A stretch of DNA of 64,000 nucleotides from Neptuniibacter sp048548695 (GTDB lineage Bacteria; Pseudomonadota; Gammaproteobacteria; Pseudomonadales; Balneatricaceae). The stretch lies in NCBI RefSeq assembly GCF_048548695.1, contig NZ_JBLYIF010000014.1, one strand, 5' to 3'. Within the stretch, counting starts at the first letter, position 1; the number at the start of each line of letters is the position of its first letter. This document shows positions 10,556 through 19,023 of the stretch, piece by piece. Under the pieces are notes generated by a model, which had not been told where the DNA came from, searched no databases, and saw only the letters and a list, made by a program, of their open reading frames with translations. Position numbers and translations under genes: made by a program.

Positions 10556-13189
10556 TCAGCCTTTGTGCAACAGTGCCGCCAGCTCAGGAATACAGGAACC
10601 GCAATTGGTACCACACTTCAGTTTATCGCCCAACGCCTCAACCGACTTGCAGCCCATGCTAATAGCATCTTCAATGGCATTGCTGCCCACCTGATAGCAA
10701 CTACAGATAATCTGACCCGGATCTTCCAGCTCACACCCCGTGACACTTAACAGGTAGCGACGCTGATCCATTTCCAGCTCTGTTTCAGCAAACATCTCTT
10801 CCAGCCACATGGTGGACGGGATTTGACCATAAGGCATGATAAAGAACGCCCACTCCAGCTGCTCGCCCTGCAAGCCAGCGGCACGGAAGCTGCCCATACC
10901 CTTGTCTTCCAGCCAGATATCCGGCGTGCCGAAGTGCTCACGGCACCAGGCCAGTCCATCAGTCATCGCTTTATCATCAGCCAGATAATAGAGTGATGCA
11001 TTATCCTTCGGCACCCGTGACCAATATGTCACCGGCAAATCTTGAGCTAACGCTTCACGGGTCATCAACCAACCTTCCCAGGCGGGCTGCAACGGGCTGA
11101 GCTGCACGGCGGCATGCTTAGCTTCCGGCTGGCCTGAAACCGGGTCTGTCACCGGCGCAACCAGCGTACCCATGCGCCCCTGAGCACTGAACAAACCGTT
11201 CCAGTGCATCGGCACAAAAATCTCACCCTTCCGCTGTCCCTGCTCCGGCACACGTGCCCGACCTATAAATTCACCATGAGCATTGCTGATCCTGACCAGT
11301 TGCCCCTCAGTGACTTGATAGGCAGCTGCATCCTGCGGGTGCAACTCAACAAAGGGTTCTGCCCGATGCTGGAATAACAGTGCAGATCGGCCAGTGATCG
11401 CCATGGTATGCCACTGATCACGTATCCGACCGGTATTCATGATCAGGGGTTGCTGAGCGGTAGGTTGCTGAACCGGCTGACGGGTAGTGATCGCAATAAA
11501 GCGCGCCTTACCTGATGGGGTGAAAAATTTACCATCGGCAAACATCCGCGCGGTACCGTAGGGAGCCTCATCATTAACCGGCCACTGTATTGGAGCCAGG
11601 TTGTCATAGCCGTTTTCATCCAGGCTCTGCAGCAGACTAATATCAAAATCACGACTGCCATTGTTTTCAAACCCGGAGAGTGCCGCATGCTCTGCAAAAA
11701 TCTGGTACGGGTGGTCATAAGCAAACGCATCGGCATAGCCCATACGCTTAGCCACTTCAGAGATAATCCACCAGTCATGGCGCGCTTCGCCGCTTGGGGA
11801 CAGTAAACTGCGCTGCCGCGAGATGCGTCGTTCAGAATTAGTCACCGTGCCGTTCTTTTCACTCCAGCCGGTCGCTGGCAGACAAACATTGGCGACCCGC
11901 ATGGTATCGGTATTGGCAATACAATCTGACACGACCACCAGTGGGCAGGCCTCCAATGCCCGTTTGACCTGATTGGCATTGGGCAGGCTCACCACCGGAT
12001 TGGTACCCATAATCCACACGGCTTTAACTTTACCTGCTTCGATCGCCTCAAACAGATCAACCGCTTTGAGGCCTTCTTTGCGGGCGATATTGGGGGCCTC
12101 CCAGAACCGTGCAACTTTATCGATCATCACATCGGAGCTGTAATCCATATGGGCTGCCAGCTGATTCGCCAGACCGCCCACTTCGCGGCCACCCATGGCA
12201 TTAGGCTGCCCAGTAATCGAAAATGGCCCAGCACCCGGCTTACCAAGACGCCCCGTCGCCAGATGGCAATTAATGATCGCATTTGAGTTGTCAGTACCAC
12301 TGGATGACTGGTTAACTCCCTGTGAATAGAAGGACACCGTTTTCGGCTCAGCCAGAAACCAAGTAAAAAAGGTCTCTAACAGGGTGACATCAACATCACA
12401 GGCCAGTGCCACTGACGCTAGGTCGGCAAACTCTGTCTGCGACGCTTCCAGGGCAGTGTCAAAACCTTCGGTATATTGCTCAATCCATGCTGTATCCAAT
12501 GCACCCTGACGCGCCACATGAGCCAGTAGCCCTGAAAACAGCGAGGTGTCGGAGCCTGGTTTAATCGGCAGGTGCAGATCAGCCAAGTCACAGGTAGCCG
12601 TTTGCCGTGGATCAACGACCACAACCTTCAGATCAGGGTTAGCTGTTTTTGCAGCCTTCATACGTTGAAACAGGATCGGATGATTCCAGGCAGCATTAGA
12701 ACCTACCAGAACCAACAAACCAGCCTGCTCAAGGTCTTCATAGGAACAGGGGACAGTATCAGTACCAAACGCACGCTTATATCCAGCAACAGCAGAGGAC
12801 ATACAGAGACGTGAGTTGGTATCAACATTGGAGGTGCCAACAAAGCCTTTAAGCAGTTTATTGGCCACATAATAATCTTCTGTCAACAACTGACCGGACA
12901 GATAAAATGCTACAGAATCCGGACCATGCTCTTTTATAGTGCCTAAAAACCCCTCGGCGACCTTGTTTAGTGCATCATTCCATGTCGCAGACTGGCCATT
13001 CACCACCGGTGCTAACAGCCTTCCATCGGTTCCGAGCACTTTATCCAGGGCAGATCCCTTGACACACAAACGGCCAAAGTTGGCAGGATGATCGATATCC
13101 CCTTTTACCCCTGTCACTTGGTTATTCACAACCTCGGCATCTACTCCACAACCAACGCCGCAGTAAGGACAGGTAGTTTGTTTTTGCAT
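10556..13189 (-). CDS. nasA: Assimilatory nitrate reductase catalytic subunit with C-terminal BFD-type [2Fe-2S] domain
   Basis: An 877-residue molybdopterin enzyme that reduces nitrate to nitrite in the cytoplasm for assimilation. The N-terminal [4Fe-4S] cluster site is CPYCGVGCGV plus a later Cys in GRLCVKG. The molybdopterin oxidoreductase core spans about 45-560 and the dinucleotide-binding domain about 590-690. The last 60 residues carry four Cys (ICSCYQ and CGTNCGSC), a bacterioferritin-associated-ferredoxin-like [2Fe-2S] domain as in Klebsiella NasA. ATG 13189 has GGAGGA 5 bases upstream. The gene is divergent from nasT. No separate electron-transfer subunit is encoded nearby; the NasC-like part of the NirB fusion at 31620 is the likely donor (inference). 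Confidence 0.96.
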   Translation of the reverse strand: MQKQTTCPYCGVGCGVDAEVVNNQVTGVKGDIDHPANFGRLCVKGSALDKVLGTDGRLLAPVVNGQSATWNDALNKVAEGFLGTIKEHGPDSVAFYLSGQLLTEDYYVANKLLKGFVGTSNVDTNSRLCMSSAVAGYKRAFGTDTVPCSYEDLEQAGLLVLVGSNAAWNHPILFQRMKAAKTANPDLKVVVVDPRQTATCDLADLHLPIKPGSDTSLFSGLLAHVARQGALDTAWIEQYTEGFDTALEASQTEFADLASVALACDVDVTLLETFFTWFLAEPKTVSFYSQGVNQSSSGTDNSNAIINCHLATGRLGKPGAGPFSITGQPNAMGGREVGGLANQLAAHMDYSSDVMIDKVARFWEAPNIARKEGLKAVDLFEAIEAGKVKAVWIMGTNPVVSLPNANQVKRALEACPLVVVSDCIANTDTMRVANVCLPATGWSEKNGTVTNSERRISRQRSLLSPSGEARHDWWIISEVAKRMGYADAFAYDHPYQIFAEHAALSGFENNGSRDFDISLLQSLDENGYDNLAPIQWPVNDEAPYGTARMFADGKFFTPSGKARFIAITTRQPVQQPTAQQPLIMNTGRIRDQWHTMAITGRSALLFQHRAEPFVELHPQDAAAYQVTEGQLVRISNAHGEFIGRARVPEQGQRKGEIFVPMHWNGLFSAQGRMGTLVAPVTDPVSGQPEAKHAAVQLSPLQPAWEGWLMTREALAQDLPVTYWSRVPKDNASLYYLADDKAMTDGLAWCREHFGTPDIWLEDKGMGSFRAAGLQGEQLEWAFFIMPYGQIPSTMWLEEMFAETELEMDQRRYLLSVTGCELEDPGQIICSCYQVGSNAIEDAISMGCKSVEALGDKLKCGTNCGSCIPELAALLHKG

Positions 13190-13264
13190 TGAATCCTCCA
13201 ACCAAGATGCGCAGCAGCATCCCTATTATTAACTACACTTTCTATCTACACATCTGCTTAAAAG

Positions 13265-13281
13265 ATGCCGCTGGTGTACCT
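13265..13281 (-). promoter_or_regulatory. Possible sigma-54 element for nasA
   Basis: On the minus strand, AGGTACACCAGCGGCA has GG and GC separated by exactly 10 bases (GG at 13280-13279, GC at 13268-13267) and lies about 78 bases upstream of the nasA ATG. It is a weaker match to TGGCAC-N5-TTGC than the other elements in the window. Confidence 0.35.
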
Positions 13282-13321
13282 GATTAAATAACAAAGTTCA
13301 GCTCAAAAGGCACACTTATGG

Positions 13322-13337
13322 GGGCACTTACAACGCA
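13322..13337 (+). promoter_or_regulatory. Putative sigma-54 (-24/-12) promoter of nasT-nasS
   Basis: GGGCACTTACAACGCA keeps the invariant GG (13323-13324) and GC (13335-13336) with N10 spacing and a perfect GGCAC half. The -12 half is ACGC instead of TTGC. It is about 70 bases upstream of nasT. NtrC/RpoN control is typical of nitrate assimilation genes. Confidence 0.5.
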
Positions 13338-13405
13338 ATAAATATGCCAGTAAATTGGAATGGTTCTTGCTGCATTATTGGGCATCCACTTCGGGAACCG
13401 GATTG

Positions 13406-14011
13406 ATGACCAACGAAACACAACTCAAGGTCTTGTTGATCGACGAAGAGCCTGACCGTGTCAAAGCGCTGGAGGATGCGCTGAACGCACTGGGTCATAA
13501 CGTCGTCTGTCACCTGACTCAACCCAATGAACTAAACAGACATGTCGAGCAAACCGAGCCCGACATCGTCATTATAGACATGGACTCGCCCAATCGAGAT
13601 ACGCTGGAAAGCATGGCAACCATGAGTCAGCAGAACCCTCGCCCAATCATATTCTTTGCTGAGCAACAAAATGACCGCAAAGCGATGGCGGCAGCGATTA
13701 ATGCTGGCGTGAGCGCCTATGTAGCAGATGGACTGCAGCCTGATCGGGTAAAAACCATTATGGATACAGCTATTGCTCAGTTTGATGCGTACAACTCGCT
13801 GCGTCAGGAGTTGGATAAAGCCAAGACGCAATTGGCGGATCGCAAAATGATAGAAAAAGCCAAGGGCATGCTGATGAAACACCAGGGATGCGATGAAGAG
13901 CAGGCTTATAGCACCCTGAGGAAACTGGCCATGGATCGTGGGCAGAAATTGATTGATGTTGCGCGCAATGTAATTGAAGTACTGGAACTGACCAGTAGCG
14001 CCAATCGGTAG
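13406..14011 (+). CDS. nasT: NasT, ANTAR-domain response regulator / antiterminator
   Basis: A 201-residue protein with a receiver domain (about 8-125; VLLIDEEP and DIVIIDMDSP, phospho-acceptor-like Asp) and a C-terminal ANTAR domain (about 135-193). The ANTAR signature is clear: RKMIEKAKGMLMKHQGCDEE, then AYSTLRKLAMDRGQKLIDVA. In Azotobacter, Paracoccus and Pseudomonas, NasT binds paired hexaloop hairpins in leader RNA and prevents termination, and NasS restrains it without nitrate. The ATG at 13406 aligns the receiver start; a longer frame to 13355 is unlikely. nasS follows 17 bases downstream. Three matching RNA leaders occur in this window. Confidence 0.95.
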   Translation: MTNETQLKVLLIDEEPDRVKALEDALNALGHNVVCHLTQPNELNRHVEQTEPDIVIIDMDSPNRDTLESMATMSQQNPRPIIFFAEQQNDRKAMAAAINAGVSAYVADGLQPDRVKTIMDTAIAQFDAYNSLRQELDKAKTQLADRKMIEKAKGMLMKHQGCDEEQAYSTLRKLAMDRGQKLIDVARNVIEVLELTSSANR

Positions 14012-14028
14012 AATAAAGAGGACACCAT

Positions 14029-15048
14029 ATGTCAGCACCACTGACACCGGAAAAAACAGATCTAAAGCTCGGCTTTGTCGCCCTGCTTGACTGTGCCCCC
14101 CTAGTGGTTGCCCGGGAGAAAGGGTTTTTTAATGATCAGGGCCTGAATGTCATTCTTTGCAAAGAAGCATCCTGGGCCTCTATTCGCGATAAAGTGAGCT
14201 TTGGGCTATTCGATGCTGCGCAAATGCTGGCACCGATGCCTCTGGCATCCTCCCTGGGCATGAACGGCAACCAGACCGACATGCTAACCGCGTTATCACT
14301 GAGTCAGAACGGTACCGCGATCACGCTGTCCAGAAAACCTTACCTGAAAATTTCCGAGCACATCACCGATTGGAGCGACACCGAAGCGGTTGGCAAAGCA
14401 TTTCATGACTGGGTTAAAAAGACTGACAAACGCCCGGTACTGGCAACAGTCTATCCCTACTCCAATCACCATTATCAATTACTGTACTGGTTAAAGCAGA
14501 ATCAGATCAATGTCGACCAGGACGTCAACTTGGTCGCAGTGCCACCAGTACAGATGGTGGGCAGCCTGGCAGATGGTTTAATTGATGGCTTCTGTGTCGG
14601 GGAGCCATGGAACAGCCTGGCACTGCTGCGCAATATTGGCGGCATACTGACCACCGGGTTCCAGATTTGGGGCGCGCATATGGAAAAAGTCCTGGGTGTC
14701 ACCCGGGAATGGGCCGAACAACACCCCAACACCCACCAGGCATTGGTAAAAGCACTGCATAACGCCTGTCGCTGGGCTGAAGCTGCTGAGAACCGCGAAG
14801 AACTGCTGCACATACTGGCACTGCCGCCTTATTTGGACCAATCAGCACGCCAGCTCTCCGGTTTCCATTCGCCCTATCCAATGCACCAGCATATGTTTGG
14901 CGACAATGTAAACCGGCCAGATCCGGAGTATGGACGCTTCCTACTGCAACAGATGCTGGCCTGCGGACAATTGAATAAACTGGATAGCAAAACCTGCAAG
15001 ATAGTTGACCAAGTTTATCGTAGCGACCTGTATGAAGCCTGGCTTTAA
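14029..15048 (+). CDS. nasS: NasS, cytoplasmic nitrate sensor (NrtA-like)
   Basis: A 339-residue protein homologous to nitrate-binding NrtA/CmpA along its full length (LKLGFVALLDCAPLVVAREKGFF, YPYSNHHYQLLYWL, DGFCVGEPWNS) but with no signal peptide, so it stays in the cytoplasm. This is the defining feature of NasS, which binds nitrate or nitrite and releases NasT. It has a strong AGAGGA site and is co-transcribed with nasT. The pair ends at the terminator at 15068, so nrtA needs its own promoter, which is visible. Confidence 0.95.
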   Translation: MSAPLTPEKTDLKLGFVALLDCAPLVVAREKGFFNDQGLNVILCKEASWASIRDKVSFGLFDAAQMLAPMPLASSLGMNGNQTDMLTALSLSQNGTAITLSRKPYLKISEHITDWSDTEAVGKAFHDWVKKTDKRPVLATVYPYSNHHYQLLYWLKQNQINVDQDVNLVAVPPVQMVGSLADGLIDGFCVGEPWNSLALLRNIGGILTTGFQIWGAHMEKVLGVTREWAEQHPNTHQALVKALHNACRWAEAAENREELLHILALPPYLDQSARQLSGFHSPYPMHQHMFGDNVNRPDPEYGRFLLQQMLACGQLNKLDSKTCKIVDQVYRSDLYEAWL

Positions 15049-15067
15049 AGTACCGCATCGTTAATCT

Positions 15068-15095
15068 AAGCCGGCCCCACGTGGCCGGCTTTTTA
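15068..15095 (+). terminator. Terminator of nasT-nasS
   Basis: Perfect 9-bp stem AAGCCGGCC / GGCCGGCTT (15068-15076 with 15083-15091), loop CCACGT, followed by a T run. It is 20 bases after nasS. Confidence 0.95.
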
Positions 15096-15276
15096 TTGCC
15101 CTCCTGCCGCGCACAATGATTGCGCACCCATATCTAGCATTGAGCCCAAAAGATGTTTTCTAGATGCACCATTAAAAATCACACTGCACCATGCTGCAGC
15201 GCAATAAAAGAATTTTGGTCGCTAAAAAACCGCCCAAAAACAATTAAGTTATTGTTTTTTAAATAAATAAAAAAAA

Positions 15277-15292
15277 TGGCACAGGCTATGCA
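15277..15292 (+). promoter_or_regulatory. Sigma-54 promoter of the nrt operon
   Basis: TGGCACAGGCTATGCA has GG at 15278-15279 and GC at 15290-15291 with N10 spacing, and a perfect TGGCAC. It is preceded by a long A/T tract (15240-15276). The predicted start site near 15303 lies a few bases before leader hairpin P1. Confidence 0.82.
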
Positions 15293-15307
15293 TTTCACCA
15301 AGTAAGA

Positions 15308-15425
15308 GTTTACCAACGTTGGTTAACTTCTAAGTTTTATCCGGCTTCCCGAAAGCCAACAGAAACGAACACGGCAAAGGCGCCTCACAGATTGCAAAGA
15401 TTTGTAATTCTGCGGGCGCCTTTTT
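15308..15425 (+). promoter_or_regulatory. NasT-type (ANTAR) antitermination leader of nrtA
   Basis: Hairpin P1 is GTTTACC / GGTTAAC (15308-15314 with 15321-15327, one T-T mismatch) with hexaloop AACGTT. Hairpin P2 is short, GGC / GCC (15373-15375 with 15382-15384), with hexaloop AAAGGC. Both loops have A at position 1 and G at position 4, the ANTAR-binding signature. P2 overlaps the 5' arm of an intrinsic terminator, AAAGGCGCC (15376-15384) paired to GGCGCCTTT (15415-15423), so P2 and the terminator exclude each other. A further hairpin (15343-15357) sits in the 45-base linker. Binding by NasT is inferred from family knowledge. Confidence 0.78.
15376..15425 (+). terminator. Leader terminator (attenuator) before nrtA
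   Basis: AAAGGCGCC pairs with GGCGCCTTT, with additional inner pairing (CAGA with TCTG, and an apical stem), followed by TTTTTG. It lies 27 bases upstream of the nrtA start, so unrestrained it would block the operon. Confidence 0.88.
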
Positions 15426-15451
15426 GTTTTTAAGATCAGGAGGAAATATCC

Positions 15452-16831
15452 ATGCTCAAGAATAAAAAGGCGTTGCTCAGTAAGCTTATTAGCACAGCGG
15501 TGCTGGCCGCAGGCCTCAGCGCAGGTAGCGCCTGGGCTGAGATTGGCGAACCTGAAAAAGAAGATCTTAAGTTTGGTTTTATCAAGCTGACCGACATGGC
15601 TCCATTGGCAATTGCTTATGAGAAAGGCTATTTCGAGGACGAAGGTCTGTACGTCACTCTGGAAGCACAGGCTAACTGGAAAGTTTTGCTGGACCGCGTA
15701 ATTGACGGTCAGCTGGACGGCGCACACATGCTTGCAGGCCAGCCACTGGGCGCTACCATCGGTTTTGGTACCCAGGCGCACATCATCACTGCGTTCAGCA
15801 TGGACCTCAATGGTAACGGCATCACCGTTTCCAATGACATTTGGGAACAGATGAAACCCAATATTCCAAAACAGGCAGACGGCCGACCGGTTCACCCGAT
15901 CAAAGCCGACTACCTGAAGCCAGTAGTAGAGAAATACAAAAAAGAGGGCAAGCCATTCAACATGGGAATGGTGTTCCCGGTATCCACCCATAACTATGAA
16001 CTGCGTTATTGGTTGGCTGCCGGTGGCATCCACCCGGGTTTCTATGCCCCGCATAAAGGTGACACTTCAGGAATGCTTCAGGCAGACGCCCTGCTGTCCG
16101 TTACACCACCACCGCAGATGCCTGCCACCCTGGAAGCCGGCACGATCTATGGTTACTGTGTAGGCGAGCCATGGAACCAGCAGGCAGTATTTAAAGGTAT
16201 TGGTGTACCGGTTATCACTGACTACGAGATCTGGAAAGACAACCCAGAGAAAGTATTTGGTGTATCTAAAGACTGGGCTGACAAATATCCCAACACCAAC
16301 CTGCGTGTCATCAAGGCGATGATTCGTGCAGCCAAGTGGCTGGATGATGACAATAACGCCAACCGTCCGGAAGCAGTGAAAATTCTGTCGAAGCCTAACT
16401 ATGTCGGCGCCGACTACGACGTTATTGCTAACTCCATGACGGGTACCTTTGAATACGAGAAAGGCGATAAGCGTGATGTGCCTGACTTCAACGTATTCTT
16501 CCGTTACAACGCAACCTACCCGTTCTACTCCGATGCTATCTGGTACCTGACTCAGATGCGTCGCTGGGGTCAGATTTCCGATGCTAAGCCAGATAGCTGG
16601 TACATGGATATCGCGAAGAAAGTGTACCGTCCTGACCTGTACACACTGGCCGCGAAAGAACTGATCGCTGAAGGCAAAATGTCTGCAGACATGTTCCCGG
16701 ACTTCGATGTGGAAGACGGCTTCCGTGCACCGCAGACCCACTTCATCGACAACATCACCTATGACGGCAGCAAACCAAACGACTACTTGCAGAAGTTTGA
16801 AATTGGCCTGAAAGGTGACGACAAAATCTGA
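15452..16831 (+). CDS. nrtA: Nitrate ABC transporter, periplasmic substrate-binding protein
   Basis: A 459-residue CmpA/NrtA-type binding protein with a Sec signal peptide ending SAWA (residue 29). The binding-domain signatures are present: KFGFIKLTDMAPLAIAYEKG, VFPVSTHNYELRYWL and YGYCVGEPWNQQ. It captures nitrate in the periplasm for NrtB/NrtC. Strong ribosome site AGGAGGAAA. First gene of the nrt operon, downstream of the attenuator. A GC-rich hairpin without a T run follows the gene and probably protects the nrtA part of the transcript. Confidence 0.96.
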   Translation: MLKNKKALLSKLISTAVLAAGLSAGSAWAEIGEPEKEDLKFGFIKLTDMAPLAIAYEKGYFEDEGLYVTLEAQANWKVLLDRVIDGQLDGAHMLAGQPLGATIGFGTQAHIITAFSMDLNGNGITVSNDIWEQMKPNIPKQADGRPVHPIKADYLKPVVEKYKKEGKPFNMGMVFPVSTHNYELRYWLAAGGIHPGFYAPHKGDTSGMLQADALLSVTPPPQMPATLEAGTIYGYCVGEPWNQQAVFKGIGVPVITDYEIWKDNPEKVFGVSKDWADKYPNTNLRVIKAMIRAAKWLDDDNNANRPEAVKILSKPNYVGADYDVIANSMTGTFEYEKGDKRDVPDFNVFFRYNATYPFYSDAIWYLTQMRRWGQISDAKPDSWYMDIAKKVYRPDLYTLAAKELIAEGKMSADMFPDFDVEDGFRAPQTHFIDNITYDGSKPNDYLQKFEIGLKGDDKI

Positions 16832-16847
16832 TCTGAGTGCCACCCTA

Positions 16848-16870
16848 GCCCCTCCGCGCTGCGGAGGGGC
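16848..16870 (+). other. Intercistronic hairpin between nrtA and nrtB
   Basis: Perfect 10-bp stem GCCCCTCCGC / GCGGAGGGGC with a 3-base loop and no T run. It is likely an mRNA-stabilising structure giving more binding protein than permease, as in other binding-protein operons (inference). Confidence 0.7.
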
Positions 16871-16896
16871 CCAGATCACCGAGGGAGTAACCTGTT

Positions 16897-17883
16897 ATGA
16901 GTCAAATGATCGCTACTTTGGGCCTCAGCGCCCTGTTTGAAAACCCACGAGCTGGCCTGGCCAAGCTGAGTAAAACCGTGCTTTTACCTCTGGTTGGTCT
17001 GCTGGTATTTCTGTTTGTTTGGGAAGTCGGTGCTAAAAGCATCAACACATCACTCGGCGTATTTCCTGGCCCCAAAGCGGTTTATGAGCAGTCCATAAGT
17101 CTGATTGCAGAGCACCGCGCTGAACGTGAACGTGAAGTGGCGTTTATCGAACGTCAGGAAAAGCGTAACGCGAAAAAACTGGAAAAAAATCCAGATGCTG
17201 AAGTACGCATCCGCCCTTACACCGGTGCACCAACATTTTTCGACCAGATCGGCACCAGCCTGATCACGGTCATGAGTGGCTTTTTACTGGCCTCCTTTAT
17301 TGCCATTCCCGGCGGCATCATGATCGGTCTGAACCAACAACTTTATTCTGCGCTGAATCCGCTGATTCAGCTGTTCAAACCAGTATCTCCGCTGGCCTGG
17401 CTACCGCTGGTGACCATGGTTGTGAGTGCTGTTTATGTCAGCGATGATCCAATGTTCGCCAAGTCATTTATCACTTCGCTGATCACTGTATCACTTTGTT
17501 CTCTGTGGCCTACTCTGCTGAATACCGCTGTCGGCGTATCCAATATCAGCAAGGATCTACAGAACGTTTCTCAGGTGCTGCGCCTGAGCTGGATGACCCA
17601 TATTATTAAAATCGTACTGCCATCATCTATTCCCATGATGTTTACCGGCTTACGACTGTCACTGGGTATCGCCTGGATGGTACTTATCGCCGCAGAGATG
17701 CTGGCGCAGAACCCAGGTCTGGGTAAATTTGTCTGGGATGAGTTCCAGAATGGTAGCTCCCAGTCCCTGAGCCGCATCATGGTCGCCGTACTGGTCATCG
17801 GCATGATCGGCTTCCTGCTGGACCGTTGCATGTTACTGCTGCAGCGTAAAGTTTCCTGGGACAAAAATGCGATTACCCGTTAA
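16897..17883 (+). CDS. nrtB: Nitrate ABC transporter permease
   Basis: A 328-residue inner membrane protein of the BPD-transport family. There is a first membrane helix at about 28-47, then a charged insertion (about 70-110; HRAEREREVAFIERQEKR) typical of nitrate-type permeases, then five helices. The EAA-like loop is seen in the region VSQVLRLSWMTHIIKIVLPSS. The ribosome site is GGGAG. It forms the membrane channel with NrtC and receives nitrate from NrtA. Next gene after 21 bases. Confidence 0.95.
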   Translation: MSQMIATLGLSALFENPRAGLAKLSKTVLLPLVGLLVFLFVWEVGAKSINTSLGVFPGPKAVYEQSISLIAEHRAEREREVAFIERQEKRNAKKLEKNPDAEVRIRPYTGAPTFFDQIGTSLITVMSGFLLASFIAIPGGIMIGLNQQLYSALNPLIQLFKPVSPLAWLPLVTMVVSAVYVSDDPMFAKSFITSLITVSLCSLWPTLLNTAVGVSNISKDLQNVSQVLRLSWMTHIIKIVLPSSIPMMFTGLRLSLGIAWMVLIAAEMLAQNPGLGKFVWDEFQNGSSQSLSRIMVAVLVIGMIGFLLDRCMLLLQRKVSWDKNAITR

Positions 17884-17904
17884 CAGGGCGCGAGGAGAGA
17901 GATT

Positions 17905-18807
17905 ATGAGTATTCCACCGAATCATCTTGAACTGACCAAAGTTGAGATTGACTTTCCCACACCTCATGGCCCCTTTAAAGCCCTGCAGGATGTGAACCTG
18001 ACCATCAGCAAAGGGGAATTCGTCTCCCTGATCGGTCACTCTGGCTGCGGCAAGTCAACTGTACTGAATATTGTTGCCGGCCTTTATCAAGCGACCACAG
18101 GCGGTGTCCTGCTGGACGGCAAAGAAGTCAATGCCCCCGGCCCTGAACGCGCCGTGGTGTTTCAGAATCACTCACTGCTTCCCTGGCTAACAGCCTATGA
18201 GAATGTTGAACTGGCGGTGAAGCAGGTGTTTGGCAAAACCAAAACCAAAGCAGAGATGCGTGACTGGATTGTACATAACCTGTCTCTGGTACATATGGAA
18301 CATGCCATGCACAAACGTCCGGATGAGATTTCCGGCGGTATGAAACAACGGGTTGGCATCGCTCGGGCTCTTGCGATGGAACCTACTGTTCTGCTTATGG
18401 ATGAACCGTTTGGTGCACTGGACGCACTGACACGGGCGCATCTGCAGGACTCACTCATGGAGATCCAAAAAGAGCTCAACAACACTGTGATCATGATTAC
18501 CCACGATGTAGATGAAGCAGTACTGCTGTCCGATCGTATTGTCATGATGACCAACGGCCCGGCGGCAACCGTAGGTGAGATTCTTGATATCGACCTGGCG
18601 CGGCCTCGTAACCGTATAGAACTGGCGGATGACGCCAAATACAACCACTATCGCCATGAAGTGCTGAGCTTCCTGTACGAGAAGCAACGCAAGCCGATTG
18701 ATGCGGATATTGCCAAGCAAGACGAAGCCAAAGACGAAAAGCTGGCACAGGAACTGCATAGCCCTGAATCAGAGAAAAAGACAAAGCAGGCTGAAGAAGC
18801 TGCATAA
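17905..18807 (+). CDS. nrtC: Nitrate ABC transporter ATP-binding protein
   Basis: A 300-residue ABC ATPase with Walker A GHSGCGKST, signature ISGGMKQRVGIARAL and Walker B VLLMDEPFGALD followed by the switch His in MITHDVD. It has only the ABC domain plus a charged C-terminal tail of about 40 residues (Lys/Glu-rich). It therefore lacks the NrtA-like regulatory domain of cyanobacterial NrtC and is closer to NrtD/NasD; the symbol is approximate. The ribosome site is AGGAGAG. Last gene of the transporter core. Confidence 0.93.
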   Translation: MSIPPNHLELTKVEIDFPTPHGPFKALQDVNLTISKGEFVSLIGHSGCGKSTVLNIVAGLYQATTGGVLLDGKEVNAPGPERAVVFQNHSLLPWLTAYENVELAVKQVFGKTKTKAEMRDWIVHNLSLVHMEHAMHKRPDEISGGMKQRVGIARALAMEPTVLLMDEPFGALDALTRAHLQDSLMEIQKELNNTVIMITHDVDEAVLLSDRIVMMTNGPAATVGEILDIDLARPRNRIELADDAKYNHYRHEVLSFLYEKQRKPIDADIAKQDEAKDEKLAQELHSPESEKKTKQAEEAA

Positions 18808-18839
18808 TCTCCGCCAGCCCCGGTATCAAAGGCGAATCA

Positions 18840-18870
18840 CCGGACTGACAGAGATAGCTGAACAGTCCGG
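18840..18870 (+). other. Hairpin downstream of nrtC
   Basis: CCGGACTG (18840-18847) pairs perfectly with CAGTCCGG (18863-18870). There is no T run after it, so it is a weak terminator at best. It sits immediately before the second ANTAR-type leader. Confidence 0.5.
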
Positions 18871-18885
18871 CTTGATGCGACCCCA

Positions 18886-18995
18886 GGCGCAATGACGCAC
18901 CAAAAAGTTGCATAACAGGTCTTTTTGATACATTTTTGAACAAAGGCGTTCAATTCACCGACTAGCGAGTCTAGCCTGTGAGTTGAACGCCTTTT
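18886..18995 (+). promoter_or_regulatory. NasT-type (ANTAR) antitermination leader before the nitrate permease gene
   Basis: P1 is GGCGC / GCACC (18886-18890 with 18897-18901, one C-A mismatch) with hexaloop AATGAC. P2 is a perfect 6-bp stem TTGAAC / GTTCAA (18936-18941 with 18948-18953) with hexaloop AAAGGC. Both loops show A1 and G4. P2 shares its 3' half with the 5' arm of the terminator that follows. No sigma-54 element precedes it, so this may act on read-through from nrtC. Confidence 0.78.
18942..18995 (+). terminator. Leader terminator (attenuator) before the nitrate permease gene
   Basis: A 12-bp stem AAAGGCGTTCAA / TTGAACGCCTTT, extended inside by TCAC / GTGA and an apical GACT-AGCG-AGTC hairpin, followed by TTTTTATTT. 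It lies about 30 bases before the ATG at 19024. Confidence 0.92.
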
Positions 18996-19023
18996 TATTT
19001 GCATAAATTTTGAGGCCTTAAAC

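Noticed and set aside
14029..15048. Annotation of this gene as a nitrate transporter binding protein
   Set aside because: It lacks any signal peptide and is co-transcribed with nasT, so NasS is the better call.
18897..18915. Possible sigma-54 promoter (GCAC then TTGCA) before the nitrate permease gene
   Set aside because: The spacing between the two halves is two bases too long and the GG of the -24 element is missing.
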